From contig JAFIEL010000005.1 in the NCBI GenBank assembly GCA_020832585.1, forward strand, positions 1-62,224: DNA of 62,224 nucleotides. The letters run 5' to 3'. The stretch comes from Natronohydrobacter sp. (GTDB lineage: Bacteria > Pseudomonadota > Alphaproteobacteria > Rhodobacterales > Rhodobacteraceae). The translations under genes were made by a program, and so were the position numbers. Shown here one piece after another: positions 16,641 through 25,928 of the stretch; position 1 is the first letter of the stretch; each line of letters starts with the position of its first letter. The notes beneath the pieces are model-generated. The model saw only the letters and a program-made list of their open reading frames with translations, was not told where the DNA came from and ran no database searches.

Positions 16641-16783
16641 TGTCTGCGCCTCTCTATTGCCAGTTTCGGCGCGGTTTCACGCCTCTGGGCGATTGTCTTT
16701 CGCACCGTTGCCATGTATTTCATCCCTTCGCGCTTTTCCATGGGTGAGGCGCAGTCGCAAAGCCCGCAACCGGAGTTGACGTC

Positions 16784-17389
16784 ATGTCCTGGACTGATGA
16801 GCGTGTCGAATTGCTCAAGAAGATGTGGAACGAGGGCCATTCGGCCTCGACGATCGCCAAGGAACTGGGCGGCGTGACGCGCAATGCCGTGATTGGCAAG
16901 GTACACAGGCTGGGCCTGTCGAACCGCAACGGCCCGGAAACCGAAGAAGCGCCCAAGCCGGTCGCAGAGGCCCCCAAGCCCGAACCTGTGGTCGAAGCCC
17001 CTGCCGCGCCTGTGGTCGATCTGGCGCAGGCCAAGGCCGAGCGCGCGGCACAAGCCAAGGCGGCAGAAGTCCCCAAGGCCGAGGCACCCGAGCCGCAGGT
17101 CTATACACCGCGCCCGATCATCCCGGCAGGCCAGCCGCTGCCGCCGCAACCTTCGGCGAATGAAATTGATCCGGAAGCACTGGCCACAGTGCGCGAGGTC
17201 GAAAAGACCGCGCGCAAGCTCACGCTGCTGGAACTGACCGAGCGGACCTGCAAATGGCCCATCGGGGATCCGGCGACCGATGATTTCTGGTTCTGCGGTC
17301 TGCCTGTGCAAGCGGGCAAGCCCTATTGCGAAGCGCATGTCGCGGTCGCATTCCAGCCCATGAGCACCCGGCGCGACCGCAAACGCTGA
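16784..17389 (+). CDS. gcrA: GcrA cell-cycle regulator
   Basis: This 201-residue protein starts with MSWTDERVELLKKMWNEGHS and continues SASTIAKELGGVTRNAVIGKVHRLGLS. That is the GcrA N-terminal helix-turn-helix, which recognises DNA methylated by CcrM at GANTC in Caulobacter. A Pro/Ala/Glu-rich linker (about 48-125) and the C-terminal sigma-70-contacting region (TCKWPIGDPATDDFWFCGLP) follow. It acts with sigma-70 to activate cell-division and DNA-replication genes. A GGAG eight bases upstream supports the ATG. GcrA is specific to alphaproteobacteria, so it helps to place the organism. Confidence 0.95.
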   Translation: MSWTDERVELLKKMWNEGHSASTIAKELGGVTRNAVIGKVHRLGLSNRNGPETEEAPKPVAEAPKPEPVVEAPAAPVVDLAQAKAERAAQAKAAEVPKAEAPEPQVYTPRPIIPAGQPLPPQPSANEIDPEALATVREVEKTARKLTLLELTERTCKWPIGDPATDDFWFCGLPVQAGKPYCEAHVAVAFQPMSTRRDRKR

Positions 17390-17461
17390 GCATCGCGATT
17401 GACCCCTGTCAGGCGGGGCTTTACCACTGGGCGCAAGTCAGGCTTGCGCACAGGATCGATC

Positions 17462-19273
17462 ATGTTTCAGAGCTATTCCGCCACGACCCGTCCCGAGGAT
17501 GGCCCCCCACGCTTGTCGGGGTTGCGCGACGCGCTGCAGGGTCAGGGGCTGGACGGGGTGATCATCCCGCGATCTGACGCGCATATGGGCGAATATGTCG
17601 CCGCCTGTGATGAACGTCTGGCCTGGCTGACAGGGTTCACCGGATCGGCGGGGTTCTGTATCGTGCTGGCGGATCGGGCAGGTCTGTTTGTCGACGGGCG
17701 TTACCGGGTGCAGGCGCGGATGCAATGCGCCGATGACTTCACCCCCGTCAACTGGCCCGAAACCAAGCCGGCCGACTGGCTGCGCGCGGCCTGCCCCAAT
17801 GGCGCGGTGATCGGCTTCGATCCCTGGCTGCATACCCCCGACGAGATCGGCACACTGGAGCGTGATCTGGCAGGCACAGGCATTTCGCTGAAGCGGATCG
17901 CAAACCCGATAGACGCCCTCTGGTCTGACCGCCCTGCCCCGCCGATGGCCCCGGCGCGGGCCTATCCCGAAGCGCTTGCCGGAACGTCGTCGCTTGAAAA
18001 ACGCGCAGGCATCGCCAAGGCGCTGCGCGCGGCCGGTCAACGCGCCTGCGTGCTGACCCAGCCTGACAGCCTGTGCTGGCTTCTGAACATTCGCGGCGGC
18101 GATCTGCCGCGCGTTCCGGTGATGCAGGGTTTTGCTGTGCTGCATGATGATGGTCGGGTTGACCTGTTCTGCGCACCTGAAAAATGCGCGGCGCTCACTC
18201 TGGATGGAGCCGTCCATCTGCGTCCACAGGAGGCTTTCGAGCCCGCGCTGCGCACCTTGCAAGGGCCAGTGCGGCTGGACAAGGCGACAGTGCCTGTGCA
18301 GATCGTTGATCTGCTGCGCGAAGCGACGGTCGAGACGGTGTTCATGCAAGACCCCTGCCTCTTGCCCAAGGCCCGCAAGACCGAAGCCGAACTGTCTGGT
18401 GCGCAGGCCGCGCATCTGCGCGACGGGGCTGCGATGGTGGAATTTCTGGCCTGGCTGGACGGCGAAGCTGCGAAACTGATGGCGGACCCGGCACATGTTC
18501 TGACCGAGATCGACATCGCCCGCCATCTGGAAACCTGCCGCGCGGCGACCGGGGCGCTGGAAGATCTGAGTTTTGACACGATTGCAGGCTCTGGCCCCAA
18601 TGGCGCGATTGTGCATTACCGCGTGACCAACGGCAGCAATCGTCGCCTGATACCGGGCGATCTGATGCTGGTGGATTCGGGCGGGCAATATCTGGACGGG
18701 ACCACCGACATCACCCGCACCATTGCCATCGGCCCTGTGGGCACGCTGGAGGCGGAGTGTTTCACCGCCGTTCTGCGCGGCATGATCGCGATCTCGCGCG
18801 CCCGTTTCCCGCGCGGGGTGGCGGGCGGACATCTGGATGCCCTGGCGCGCTATCCGCTGTGGATGCTGGGCCGTGATTATGACCACGGCACCGGGCATGG
18901 TGTGGGCGCCTTCCTGTCAGTGCATGAAGGGCCACAGCGGCTGTCGCGCATCTCGACTGTCCCGCTGGCCGAAGGCATGATCCTGTCGAATGAGCCGGGT
19001 TATTATCTGGAAGGGCAGTTCGGCATCAGGATCGAGAATCTGATCGCCGTGCGCAAGGCGACCCCGCCCGAGGGCGGAGATGCGCGCGACTGGCTGGAAT
19101 TTCAGACACTGACACTCGCGCCGATTGACCGCCGTCTGATTCTGGCGGATCGGCTTGGTGCTGACGAACGCGACTGGCTCGACCGCTACCATGCCCGCGT
19201 ATTGACACTGCTGCGCCCGTTGCTGACAGATGCGGCAGGGCGATGGCTCGAGACGGCCTGCCAGCCGCTTTGA
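17462..19273 (+). CDS. Xaa-Pro aminopeptidase family protein (aminopeptidase P)
   Basis: This is a 603-residue, three-domain aminopeptidase P of the long (eukaryote-like) type. Two creatinase-N domains (about 15-310) precede a pita-bread catalytic domain. The dimetal ligands are visible in order: both Asp in DSGGQYLDGTTDITRT, His in DHGTGHGVGAFLSVHEG, Glu in LSNEPGYY, and Glu in RIENLIAV. It removes N-terminal residues that precede proline. ATG at 17462 was chosen for the AGGA six bases upstream. It follows gcrA by 72 bases and is probably transcribed separately. Confidence 0.93.
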   Translation: MFQSYSATTRPEDGPPRLSGLRDALQGQGLDGVIIPRSDAHMGEYVAACDERLAWLTGFTGSAGFCIVLADRAGLFVDGRYRVQARMQCADDFTPVNWPETKPADWLRAACPNGAVIGFDPWLHTPDEIGTLERDLAGTGISLKRIANPIDALWSDRPAPPMAPARAYPEALAGTSSLEKRAGIAKALRAAGQRACVLTQPDSLCWLLNIRGGDLPRVPVMQGFAVLHDDGRVDLFCAPEKCAALTLDGAVHLRPQEAFEPALRTLQGPVRLDKATVPVQIVDLLREATVETVFMQDPCLLPKARKTEAELSGAQAAHLRDGAAMVEFLAWLDGEAAKLMADPAHVLTEIDIARHLETCRAATGALEDLSFDTIAGSGPNGAIVHYRVTNGSNRRLIPGDLMLVDSGGQYLDGTTDITRTIAIGPVGTLEAECFTAVLRGMIAISRARFPRGVAGGHLDALARYPLWMLGRDYDHGTGHGVGAFLSVHEGPQRLSRISTVPLAEGMILSNEPGYYLEGQFGIRIENLIAVRKATPPEGGDARDWLEFQTLTLAPIDRRLILADRLGADERDWLDRYHARVLTLLRPLLTDAAGRWLETACQPL

Positions 19274-19352
19274 CCGGCCCGCGCGCATTTGACCACTTTG
19301 CACTTGAGGACAAAACCTGCCAGAGTGCCACCAAAGACAAAAGGACAGCAAC

Positions 19353-19691
19353 ATGACGAATGTCAGAATCTATCCTGCCCAGGGAAAATGGGTGGTGCGT
19401 GCCAATGGGGCTGTGATCGGTGAAAGCAATCGCGCTCTGGAAATGATCCAGCGCGACTATCCTTTCGTGATCTACTTTCCGCGCGAGGACATTGCCTCGG
19501 TCGTGCTGGATCAATCTGATCGCCCACTGTTTTGCGATGATCGCGGCGAAGGGGTGTTCTACCATGTCTCAAGCCCGGAAGGGTTGATCCAGAATGCCAG
19601 CTACAGCCTTACCAAGCCGACCGCCGAGGCCGAGGCCGTGCGGGATTATCTGGCGTTTGACGCAGGCAAGGTGACGATCGAGAGGGTTTGA
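19353..19691 (+). CDS. DUF427 domain protein
   Basis: This 112-residue beta-rich protein has the DUF427 pattern: KWVVRANGAVIGES near the start, then YPFVIYFPREDI, and SPEGLIQNASYSLTKP in the second half. The family is widespread in bacteria and of unknown function. AAAGGA 11 bases before the ATG supports the start. It is the last plus-strand gene before a convergent small membrane gene. Confidence 0.8.
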   Translation: MTNVRIYPAQGKWVVRANGAVIGESNRALEMIQRDYPFVIYFPREDIASVVLDQSDRPLFCDDRGEGVFYHVSSPEGLIQNASYSLTKPTAEAEAVRDYLAFDAGKVTIERV

Positions 19692-19739
19692 AACCGGGCG
19701 TGCAGCACCGCTGAGCAATCCTTGCGGCGGTGCAACCCG

Positions 19740-19979
19740 CTAGTCGCCGCTGCCGCCATCACCACTGCAGGCGGAGCTTTCCCCCTCACCGCCCGGACGG
19801 AAACCGCGAAAGGGGGTCGAGACACCTGCTTCCCAAGTAAGCCCGTCCAGCCGCTGCGCTGCAGGGCTGTTTTCGGGCAGGAAAATCCGCACGAACGCCA
19901 CCAGCAGGAAGGCGATCACGCCACCGATGAACAGTCCGATCAGTATGGCATTCAAGGCACCATCCACCAGTTCCGGCAT
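19740..19979 (-). CDS. Small single-helix membrane protein
   Basis: This is a 79-residue protein with one membrane helix at about 12-33 (ILIGLFIGGVIAFLLVAFVRIFL) and a Gly/Ser-rich tail ending CSGDGGSGD. GAGGGG seven bases before the ATG is a good ribosome site. I do not recognise a family. Confidence 0.6.
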   Translation of the reverse strand: MPELVDGALNAILIGLFIGGVIAFLLVAFVRIFLPENSPAAQRLDGLTWEAGVSTPFRGFRPGGEGESSACSGDGGSGD

Positions 19980-20363
19980 CGAGAGACCCCTCGCAGACCA
20001 AAAAGCGCAGTGCAGCAGGTGATTGCGTCAAAACTGTGACCTGCGGCTGTCATCGGCAAATGCCGCCGCCCAAAGCCGCCATGTGAACGCACCGCCGCGA
20101 CCTGCCAACTGGACAAGCGCCGGTTTCCAGTTCTGATGGAAAACAGAGATTTGTCAGAGGCTTGCTTCAACTTCAGCGGAGCGCAACCTTTCCATCGGTC
20201 GGCGCATGCTTCTATCATGGGGCAGTATCAGCCGCCCGGATGCAACCACGGGCTGCATTTGTCGCGTAAGAGGCCAATCTGCTGTATAAGGAAGCGCGCT
20301 TTCGGCAAACACCCTGAGCGTACCGACCGAGAGCGCAACACGGAAAGAGCGAGAAAGCCCACC
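19980..20363. other. 384-base intergenic region with a possible promoter
   Basis: No gene is supported here. TTGTCG at 20259 and TGTATAAG at 20283 are spaced like a weak sigma-70 promoter (18 bases to TGTATA) and point to the small plus-strand gene at 20364. Promoter elements for the minus-strand 79-residue gene should also lie here, but I cannot pick them out. Confidence 0.35.
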
Positions 20364-20534
20364 ATGCTGATCATCCATTTCGCGCTCGCCATACTGTCAG
20401 GACTGGTTTTTTCTATCGCGGCTCTTGTCGGTGAGCACGGCTATGCAAGGGCCTTGATGGTCTATAGCGTGACAGGGGCAGTCTCGCTTGTCGTGTCGAT
20501 GCTGACAACATCACTATGGCCGCGACGACCATAG
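20364..20534 (+). CDS. Small two-helix membrane protein
   Basis: The 56-residue protein is mostly two hydrophobic helices (LIIHFALAILSGLVFSIAAL and ALMVYSVTGAVSLVVSMLTT) ending in a positive tail WPRRP. The ribosome site is weak, but a possible promoter lies upstream and a tight hairpin follows the stop, which supports a real gene. The function is unknown. The longer open frame upstream has no ribosome site or family match. Confidence 0.45.
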   Translation: MLIIHFALAILSGLVFSIAALVGEHGYARALMVYSVTGAVSLVVSMLTTSLWPRRP

Positions 20535-20537
20535 CAA

Positions 20538-20553
20538 AGGGTCAAAAGACCCT
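20538..20553. terminator. Hairpin between convergent small gene and aroB
   Basis: AGGGTC and GACCCT pair perfectly around AAAA. The element lies in the 33-base gap where a small plus-strand gene and aroB converge. The T tract is poor. Confidence 0.45.
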
Positions 20554-20567
20554 GCTTGATCGACCTG

Positions 20568-21689
20568 CTACTGACGCGCTGCCAGCGCATCGCTCAGCAC
20601 CGCCTGCAACTTGTCAGAGGGCACGTCATCACAGACAAAGGCCGCGCCGATCTCGCGTGCAAGAATGAAGCGCAACCGGCCATCCTGAACTTTCTTGTCC
20701 TGACCCATCAGGCCGATCAGCGCCTCGGCTCCCGGCAGATCGCCGGGAATATCCGCGAGATCCGTGGTCATGCCCATGGCGCGCAGATGCGCGCGCACCC
20801 GACCGGGCGTTTCCTGCGCGCAAAGCCCCATCCGGGCGGACAGCTCATAAGCCAGCGCGCAACCGATGGCGACGCCTTCGCCATGCAGCAACCGGTCAGA
20901 ATATCCGGTCGCGGCTTCGAGCGCGTGGCAGAACGTATGGCCAAGATTCAGAAGCGCGCGCTCGCCCTGTTCGGTTTCGTCGCGCGCCACGATGCCCGCC
21001 TTCATCTCGACCGAGCGGCGCACGGCATATTGACGCAACGTCTTGTCACCCTGCGCCATCGCGGGTCCGTTGCGCTCCAGCCAGTCGAAAAAGGCAGCAT
21101 CGCCCAGCAGGCCATATTTCACCACCTCGCCATAGCCCGCCAGAAAATCGCGCGCAGGCAGACTGTCGAGCAGGTCGATATCAGCCAGCACAAGGCTAGG
21201 CTGGTGGAAGGCACCGACAAGGTTCTTGCCGTGGCGCGTATTGATCCCGGTCTTGCCACCGACGGAGCTGTCCACCTGTGCCAGCAGCGAAGTCGGCACC
21301 TGCACGAAGCGCACACCGCGGCGCAGGATCGCGGCGGCAAAGCCCGCAAGATCCCCGATCACCCCGCCACCAAGGGCCACCACCATGTCGCGGCGTTCGA
21401 CCTTGGCATCGAGCAGCCATTCGACGGCTTCCGTCAGCCCCTGCCAGCCCTTTGTAGCCTCGCCGGGGGTCAGGGCATGTGATTGGGCCGTGATCCCGTT
21501 GGCGGCAAGCCCCTGCTCCAGCGCTGCCAGATGCAATGCGCCCACACGCGACTCGGTCAGGATGGCGGTCTGTTTACGCGGCAAAAGTGGCCCGATGAGT
21601 GCCCCGGCCTGCGCCAGAAGCCCCTGCCCGATCACCACATCATAGGCACGCGCCCCCAAGGGGACATGCACGCGGTCAATCTGTGTCAT
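20568..21689 (-). CDS. aroB: 3-dehydroquinate synthase
   Basis: This 373-residue protein carries out step two of the shikimate pathway, turning DAHP into 3-dehydroquinate with NAD and a divalent metal. Typical segments are VALGGGVIGDLAGFAAA (NAD binding), SLLAQVDSSVGGKTGIN (active-site Lys) and LNLGHTFCHALE (metal-binding His). LLHGEGVAIGCALA is a further conserved His region. It overlaps the end of aroK by four bases (ATGA), so the two are translationally coupled. Confidence 0.97.
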   Translation of the reverse strand: MTQIDRVHVPLGARAYDVVIGQGLLAQAGALIGPLLPRKQTAILTESRVGALHLAALEQGLAANGITAQSHALTPGEATKGWQGLTEAVEWLLDAKVERRDMVVALGGGVIGDLAGFAAAILRRGVRFVQVPTSLLAQVDSSVGGKTGINTRHGKNLVGAFHQPSLVLADIDLLDSLPARDFLAGYGEVVKYGLLGDAAFFDWLERNGPAMAQGDKTLRQYAVRRSVEMKAGIVARDETEQGERALLNLGHTFCHALEAATGYSDRLLHGEGVAIGCALAYELSARMGLCAQETPGRVRAHLRAMGMTTDLADIPGDLPGAEALIGLMGQDKKVQDGRLRFILAREIGAAFVCDDVPSDKLQAVLSDALAARQ

Positions 21690-22237
21690 TCTGTCTGTCC
21701 TTCCAGCACATCCGGGCGGGTCAGCAATTCTGCCATCACGGCGCGGGCCATGTCGGGAATGGCATAGCTCGCCTGCGCCTCGACCACCAGATCAGCCAGA
21801 GCATAGATCGGCGCGCGGACATCCAGCAGATCCGAGAGCGTCTGACGCGGGTTGTTTGTGCGCAGCAGGGGCCGCGTCGTCTTGTGGCGCACACGCGCCC
21901 AGAGCAGGTCGAGATCGGCCTTCAGCCAGACCGACACGCCCAGTTCCGTGATCAGCGCGCGGGTTTCGCCATTCAGAAAGGCCCCGCCCCCCACCGACAG
22001 AACAGAGGGCGTATCTCGCAACAGCCGGGCAATCACCTCGGCCTCGCGGGCACGAAAGAACGCCTCGCCATCACGGGCGAAAATCTCGGCAATGCTCATT
22101 CGGGAAGCCGTGACGATTTCCTCGTCGGAATCGCGAAACGGAACCGACAGCATTCGCGCAAGATCCTTGCCCACAGCGGTCTTGCCCGCCCCCATCATGC
22201 CAACAAGCACGACTGTCTTGTGCAGTTTCATGCCCAT
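21686..22237 (-). CDS. aroK: Shikimate kinase
   Basis: This 183-residue NMP-kinase-fold enzyme phosphorylates shikimate with ATP in aromatic amino acid synthesis. The P-loop is VGMMGAGKTAVG. FRDSDEEIV carries the shikimate-binding Asp, and SVGGGAFLN and the Arg-rich lid RHKTTRPLLRT follow. GAGG five bases before the ATG at 22237 supports the start. It heads the aroK-aroB operon. Confidence 0.95.
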   Translation of the reverse strand: MGMKLHKTVVLVGMMGAGKTAVGKDLARMLSVPFRDSDEEIVTASRMSIAEIFARDGEAFFRAREAEVIARLLRDTPSVLSVGGGAFLNGETRALITELGVSVWLKADLDLLWARVRHKTTRPLLRTNNPRQTLSDLLDVRAPIYALADLVVEAQASYAIPDMARAVMAELLTRPDVLEGQTE

Positions 22238-22374
22238 TTCGACCTCTGTGACCTATCCTGTTCAACTTTTGTTGGCCTGTCTGTTTATTGTCGTGTTAAT
22301 GCGGCATTGTCGACCGGAAACCCCCCCGAATGCAGGTCGCGAAAGAGGGGGAGGCGCGAGAAAGGCAGGCCGTT

Positions 22375-22509
22375 ATGAGATACATCTTTCGCTTGGTGCT
22401 GATCCTTGTGATGCTGGCAGCACTTGCCGTGGTAGGTTTCGCCTTCGTCGGCGACCTCTCGCCAAGCCGCAGCACGGTGGAAACACCGGTCATGCTGGAG
22501 GTGAATTGA
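22375..22509 (+). CDS. Small membrane protein coupled to the next gene
   Basis: A 44-residue frame encodes one N-terminal membrane helix (IFRLVLILVMLAALAVVGFAFV) and a 20-residue tail SPSRSTVETPVMLEVN. Its stop codon overlaps the TTG start of the next gene (TTGA), so the two should be translated together. An AGG-containing site lies upstream. It is divergent from aroK. The function is unknown. Confidence 0.6.
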   Translation: MRYIFRLVLILVMLAALAVVGFAFVGDLSPSRSTVETPVMLEVN

Positions 22510-24077
22510 CCCCGGCGGCACGATATGGACTGGCCTTGGTGCTGGGTCTTGCCTTTGCCCCTGCCAGCGGGTTTGCCCAGGAAAGCGGTGCACCGCTTTC
22601 GGCCATCGACTGGCTGGAACAGGCGCTGAACGCCCCCCCGCCCCCGGCTGTGGCACCTGATCCCCCACCCGAGATGATCGAACCGGCCCCGGTTCAGCCC
22701 GAGTCACATTTCGAGACGATTTCAGTCGCGCCGCTGACGGGGGCGGAACCGGATGCGACGGGCCTTTTCACGGCAGAGCGGATCGGTCTGCCCCGTGACT
22801 TCTGGGGGCCGACCCCGTTGGCCGAGATCATCGCAGCGATCGAGGCATTTCCCAGTGACACAGTGCCAAGCGCGACCCGGCTTGGGCTGCGTATCCTGAT
22901 GGCTGAATTTGCCGCCCCTCATGGCCTGACGCAAGAGACACGCGGCGCGCTCCTGCTGGCGCGGATCGACAAGCTGGTGAGCCTTGGAGCGCTGGAACAG
23001 GCCAGCCAGTTGATCGACGCGGCCCCTGAACCCAGCGCCGCGCTGCGCGCCCGCGCCTTCGATATTGCGCTGCTTCTGGGGGAAGAGGACCGGGCCTGCG
23101 CCAAAATGAGCGGGGTAATCAGTGCGACAGAGGGACAGGCTGCACAGATTTTCTGCATGGCGCGGCGCGGGGAATGGCAGGCCGCATGGGCGAGCCTGCA
23201 GGTGGCGCGCAGTCTTCAGCTGATCGACGAGAGCGAAGCCGGTCTGCTGATGCGCTTTCTCGATGAGGAAGAAGCCGACTATCTGCCGCCACCGCCGCAA
23301 AACATCACGCCTCTGGGCTGGCGGATCCTGGAGGCACTTGGCGATCCGGTGGCCACGACCAACTTGCCCGTGGCCTTCGCCCATGCGGATTTGCGCGGTG
23401 TGTCAGGCTGGCGCGCGCAGATCGACGCGGCGGAGCGATTGACACGGATGCAGGTGTTGCAGGCCAATCGTCTATATGGGCTTTACACCCAGCGCCGCCC
23501 TGCCGCATCGGGGGGCATGTGGGAACGCGTGCGCGCCATGCAGCATCTGGACCGAGCGCTGGCCAATGGGGACATGGCGGCAATTCAGGCAGAACTGCTG
23601 AACGGATGGCCCCTCTTTGCGGCGGTCGAGTTGGAAAGCGCCTTTGCCACGATCCATGCATCCGCACTGGCTGACCTGCCACTGACAGGGGAGGCGGCCG
23701 AGATCCTGTGGTCGGTGCTGCTCCTTGCGCAAGAGCGGCTGGACCGCGCCGCCCAGCTGGCCCCGGACACTTCAATGGCGCAGTTCATCATGGCGCTGGC
23801 GAGTGGTGCCCCCCTGCCCGAGATCGCGGCACCCGAGATGGCAAGCGCCATCCGGCAGGGGTTCGAGGATACGGCCCTGTCAGAGCAGGCACAGGCGCAG
23901 ATGCAGGAAGGCGCGCTTGGACTGATGGTACTTGATGCGCTGGGTCAGATCGCGCAGGCGGCTGCCGGCGATCCGCTGGCTGCAACACGCGGCCTGCAGC
24001 GCCTGCGCGCGGTCGGGCTGGATGCCGCCGCCCGGCAGATTGCGATCGAGTTGCTGCTTCTGGAACGGCGGGGCTGA
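22506..24077 (+). CDS. Uncharacterised exported protein (523 residues) upstream of xerD
   Basis: This 523-residue protein begins with a signal peptide (about 1-25: ARYGLALVLGLAFAPASGFAQ). A Pro-rich linker follows (APPPPAVAPDPPPE, about 40-65), then a long Ala/Leu/Glu-rich helical body that reads like helical repeats, without a motif that I can name. TTG at 22506 is the chosen start. It makes the signal peptide complete, has GGAGGT just upstream and overlaps the stop of the small membrane gene. The xerD start is four bases after its stop. The family is unknown to me. Its location suggests an envelope protein. Confidence 0.72.
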   Translation: MTPAARYGLALVLGLAFAPASGFAQESGAPLSAIDWLEQALNAPPPPAVAPDPPPEMIEPAPVQPESHFETISVAPLTGAEPDATGLFTAERIGLPRDFWGPTPLAEIIAAIEAFPSDTVPSATRLGLRILMAEFAAPHGLTQETRGALLLARIDKLVSLGALEQASQLIDAAPEPSAALRARAFDIALLLGEEDRACAKMSGVISATEGQAAQIFCMARRGEWQAAWASLQVARSLQLIDESEAGLLMRFLDEEEADYLPPPPQNITPLGWRILEALGDPVATTNLPVAFAHADLRGVSGWRAQIDAAERLTRMQVLQANRLYGLYTQRRPAASGGMWERVRAMQHLDRALANGDMAAIQAELLNGWPLFAAVELESAFATIHASALADLPLTGEAAEILWSVLLLAQERLDRAAQLAPDTSMAQFIMALASGAPLPEIAAPEMASAIRQGFEDTALSEQAQAQMQEGALGLMVLDALGQIAQAAAGDPLAATRGLQRLRAVGLDAAARQIAIELLLLERRG

Positions 24078-24081
24078 GCGC

Positions 24082-25014
24082 ATGGATGCCCTGGCGCAGC
24101 GCTGGATTTCGACCTTCCTCGATGCGCATGCCGCCGAACAGGGGGCTGCGCGCAACACGCAGCTGGCCTATGCGCGCGATCTGCGCGATTTTGCGGACTG
24201 GGCCGAGGACAAGGGACTGAGCGTCGAGACGCTCTCGCGCGCGGATATCGAAGCCTATCTGGTTCATTGCGATGCACAGGGGCTTGCGGCTGCGACCCGC
24301 GCGCGCAGGCTGGCCGCGATCCGTCAGCTTTTTCGCTTCGCCTATGCCGAAGCCTGGCGCAAGGAGGATCCGGCGAGCCGCATCACAGGCCCCGGCAAGT
24401 CGAAGAAACTGCCCGTCACACTCAGTCATTCAGAGGTCGAGGCGCTTCTGGCCGCTGCACAGGGCATGGGCCGTTCCGACGCCGAGCGCGCGCGCAACAC
24501 CTGCCTGATGGAACTGCTTTACGCCACTGGCCTGCGTGTCACCGAACTGGTCAGCCTGCCTGTCGCCGCAGTTCGGGGCAATCCGCAGATGATCCTTGTG
24601 CGCGGCAAGGGCGGCAAGGAACGCATGGTGCCGCTCTCTGTGCCTGCGCGCGAGGCGCTTGCTGTCTGGCTGTCGCACTGGGACAGCGCCGCGTCAGAAG
24701 CGCGCGCGAAACGCCTGCCCGAGCCGCGTTTCCTGTTTCCTTCCAAAGGGCGCGAAGGGCATCTGAGCCGGGTCACGTTTTTCCTGCTCTTGCGCGAGAT
24801 GGCGCTTCAGGCGGGACTTGACCCCACGCGCATCAGCCCGCATGTGCTACGCCACGCTTTTGCCACGCATCTCTTGGCAGGTGGCGCAGACCTGCGGGCG
24901 ATCCAGACCTTGCTGGGTCATGCCGATGTGTCAACGACCGAGATCTACACGCATGTTCTGGAAGAGAGGCTGAAAACGCTGGTGCTGGAACATCACCCGC
25001 TGGCAAAAGGTTAA
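24082..25014 (+). CDS. xerD: Tyrosine recombinase XerD
   Basis: This 310-residue site-specific recombinase resolves chromosome dimers at dif with XerC. The N-terminal core-binding SAM-like domain (about 5-90) precedes the catalytic domain. The active-site residues are visible: Arg in YATGLRVTEL, Lys in VRGKGGKER, HxxR in HVLRHAFATH, His in LLGHADVSTTEIY and the nucleophile Tyr in that same segment. It could be called XerC from sequence alone. The choice of XerD rests on the N-terminus and is moderate. It is a housekeeping enzyme, not a phage integrase. Confidence 0.9.
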   Translation: MDALAQRWISTFLDAHAAEQGAARNTQLAYARDLRDFADWAEDKGLSVETLSRADIEAYLVHCDAQGLAAATRARRLAAIRQLFRFAYAEAWRKEDPASRITGPGKSKKLPVTLSHSEVEALLAAAQGMGRSDAERARNTCLMELLYATGLRVTELVSLPVAAVRGNPQMILVRGKGGKERMVPLSVPAREALAVWLSHWDSAASEARAKRLPEPRFLFPSKGREGHLSRVTFFLLLREMALQAGLDPTRISPHVLRHAFATHLLAGGADLRAIQTLLGHADVSTTEIYTHVLEERLKTLVLEHHPLAKG

Positions 25015-25928
25015 CCCGCGCCCTGCTGCGGCAAGGTTTTCTGCGCCAGTGCGGCGCGGCGTTTGCGCAGGACTTCCCAGATATAGAGCCCCATTGCGCC
25101 CCAGATCATCGGAAAGGCCACCTGACGCGCACCCTCGAAAGGCTCGCGAAAGATGAAGACCGAAATCAGAAAGATCAGCGTCGGGATCGTGTATCCGGCG
25201 ATGGCGATGGTCGAGAGCGTCAGCCCCTTCGCCCCGTTGGCATAGAGCATGAGCGGGATCGCGGTAATCGCCCCGGCCCCGATCAGCAGCACCAGATCAC
25301 GCAGCCCGGCCTGAGCGATGAAAAGCGTGCCCTGAAACTGCAGCCACAGAAGATAGCCCAGCGCGATGGGCAGCAGGATCAGGGCCTCGAGCGCGAAGCC
25401 CTGATTGGGGCCGATGGGGAGCGCGCGCTTGAAATACGCATACCCGCCCCAGCTGAAGACCAGCAGCAGCGCCCCCAAGGGCAGCGACCCGGCCTCGAAT
25501 GTCAGCACCAGCACTGCCGCAGTGGCCAGAGCCACGGCCCCCCATTGCCGCAGACTGAGCTTGTCCCCCAGCAGCCCGGCCCCCAATGCGACCGCGAAAA
25601 TCGGGTTGATGTAATAGCCAAGTGCGGCTTCCATCGCCTGCCCGGACTGGATCAGCCAGACATAGGTGATCCAGTTGACCGAAATCAGCGATGCCGTCAC
25701 GAAGGCCATGCCCAGCATCTTCGGGGTGCGCAGGGCCGCGCGCAGTTCGGTCGTGCGTCCCAGCCAGATCAGGATTGCCAGCGCGACAGGCACCGCCCAG
25801 ATGACCCTGTGCGCGATCACCTCTACCGTAGGAACATGCGCCAATGCCTTGAAGTAGAACGGCAATGCGCCCCAGATCAGGAAGGCCGAACCTGCGAAGG
25901 CAAAGCCGCGCGGGGTGTCCTCATGCAT
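25011..25928 (-). CDS. rarD: EamA/RarD family transporter
   Basis: This 305-residue protein has ten predicted membrane helices and the RarD pattern, with [17 protein letters not shown] at the start and [19 protein letters not shown] near the end. Members are drug/metabolite transporters, and the RarD branch has no firm substrate. ATG at 25928 was chosen. It overlaps the murD stop by eight bases, which shows coupling with murD, and its own end overlaps the xerD end by four bases (convergent). Confidence 0.88.
   Translation of the reverse strand: MHEDTPRGFAFAGSAFLIWGALPFYFKALAHVPTVEVIAHRVIWAVPVALAILIWLGRTTELRAALRTPKMLGMAFVTASLISVNWITYVWLIQSGQAMEAALGYYINPIFAVALGAGLLGDKLSLRQWGAVALATAAVLVLTFEAGSLPLGALLLVFSWGGYAYFKRALPIGPNQGFALEALILLPIALGYLLWLQFQGTLFIAQAGLRDLVLLIGAGAITAIPLMLYANGAKGLTLSTIAIAGYTIPTLIFLISVFIFREPFEGARQVAFPMIWGAMGLYIWEVLRKRRAALAQKTLPQQGAG

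Noticed and set aside
24082-25014. Tyrosine recombinase as a phage or island integrase
   Set aside because: It matches XerC/XerD in length and motifs and no att repeats or cargo genes flank it.
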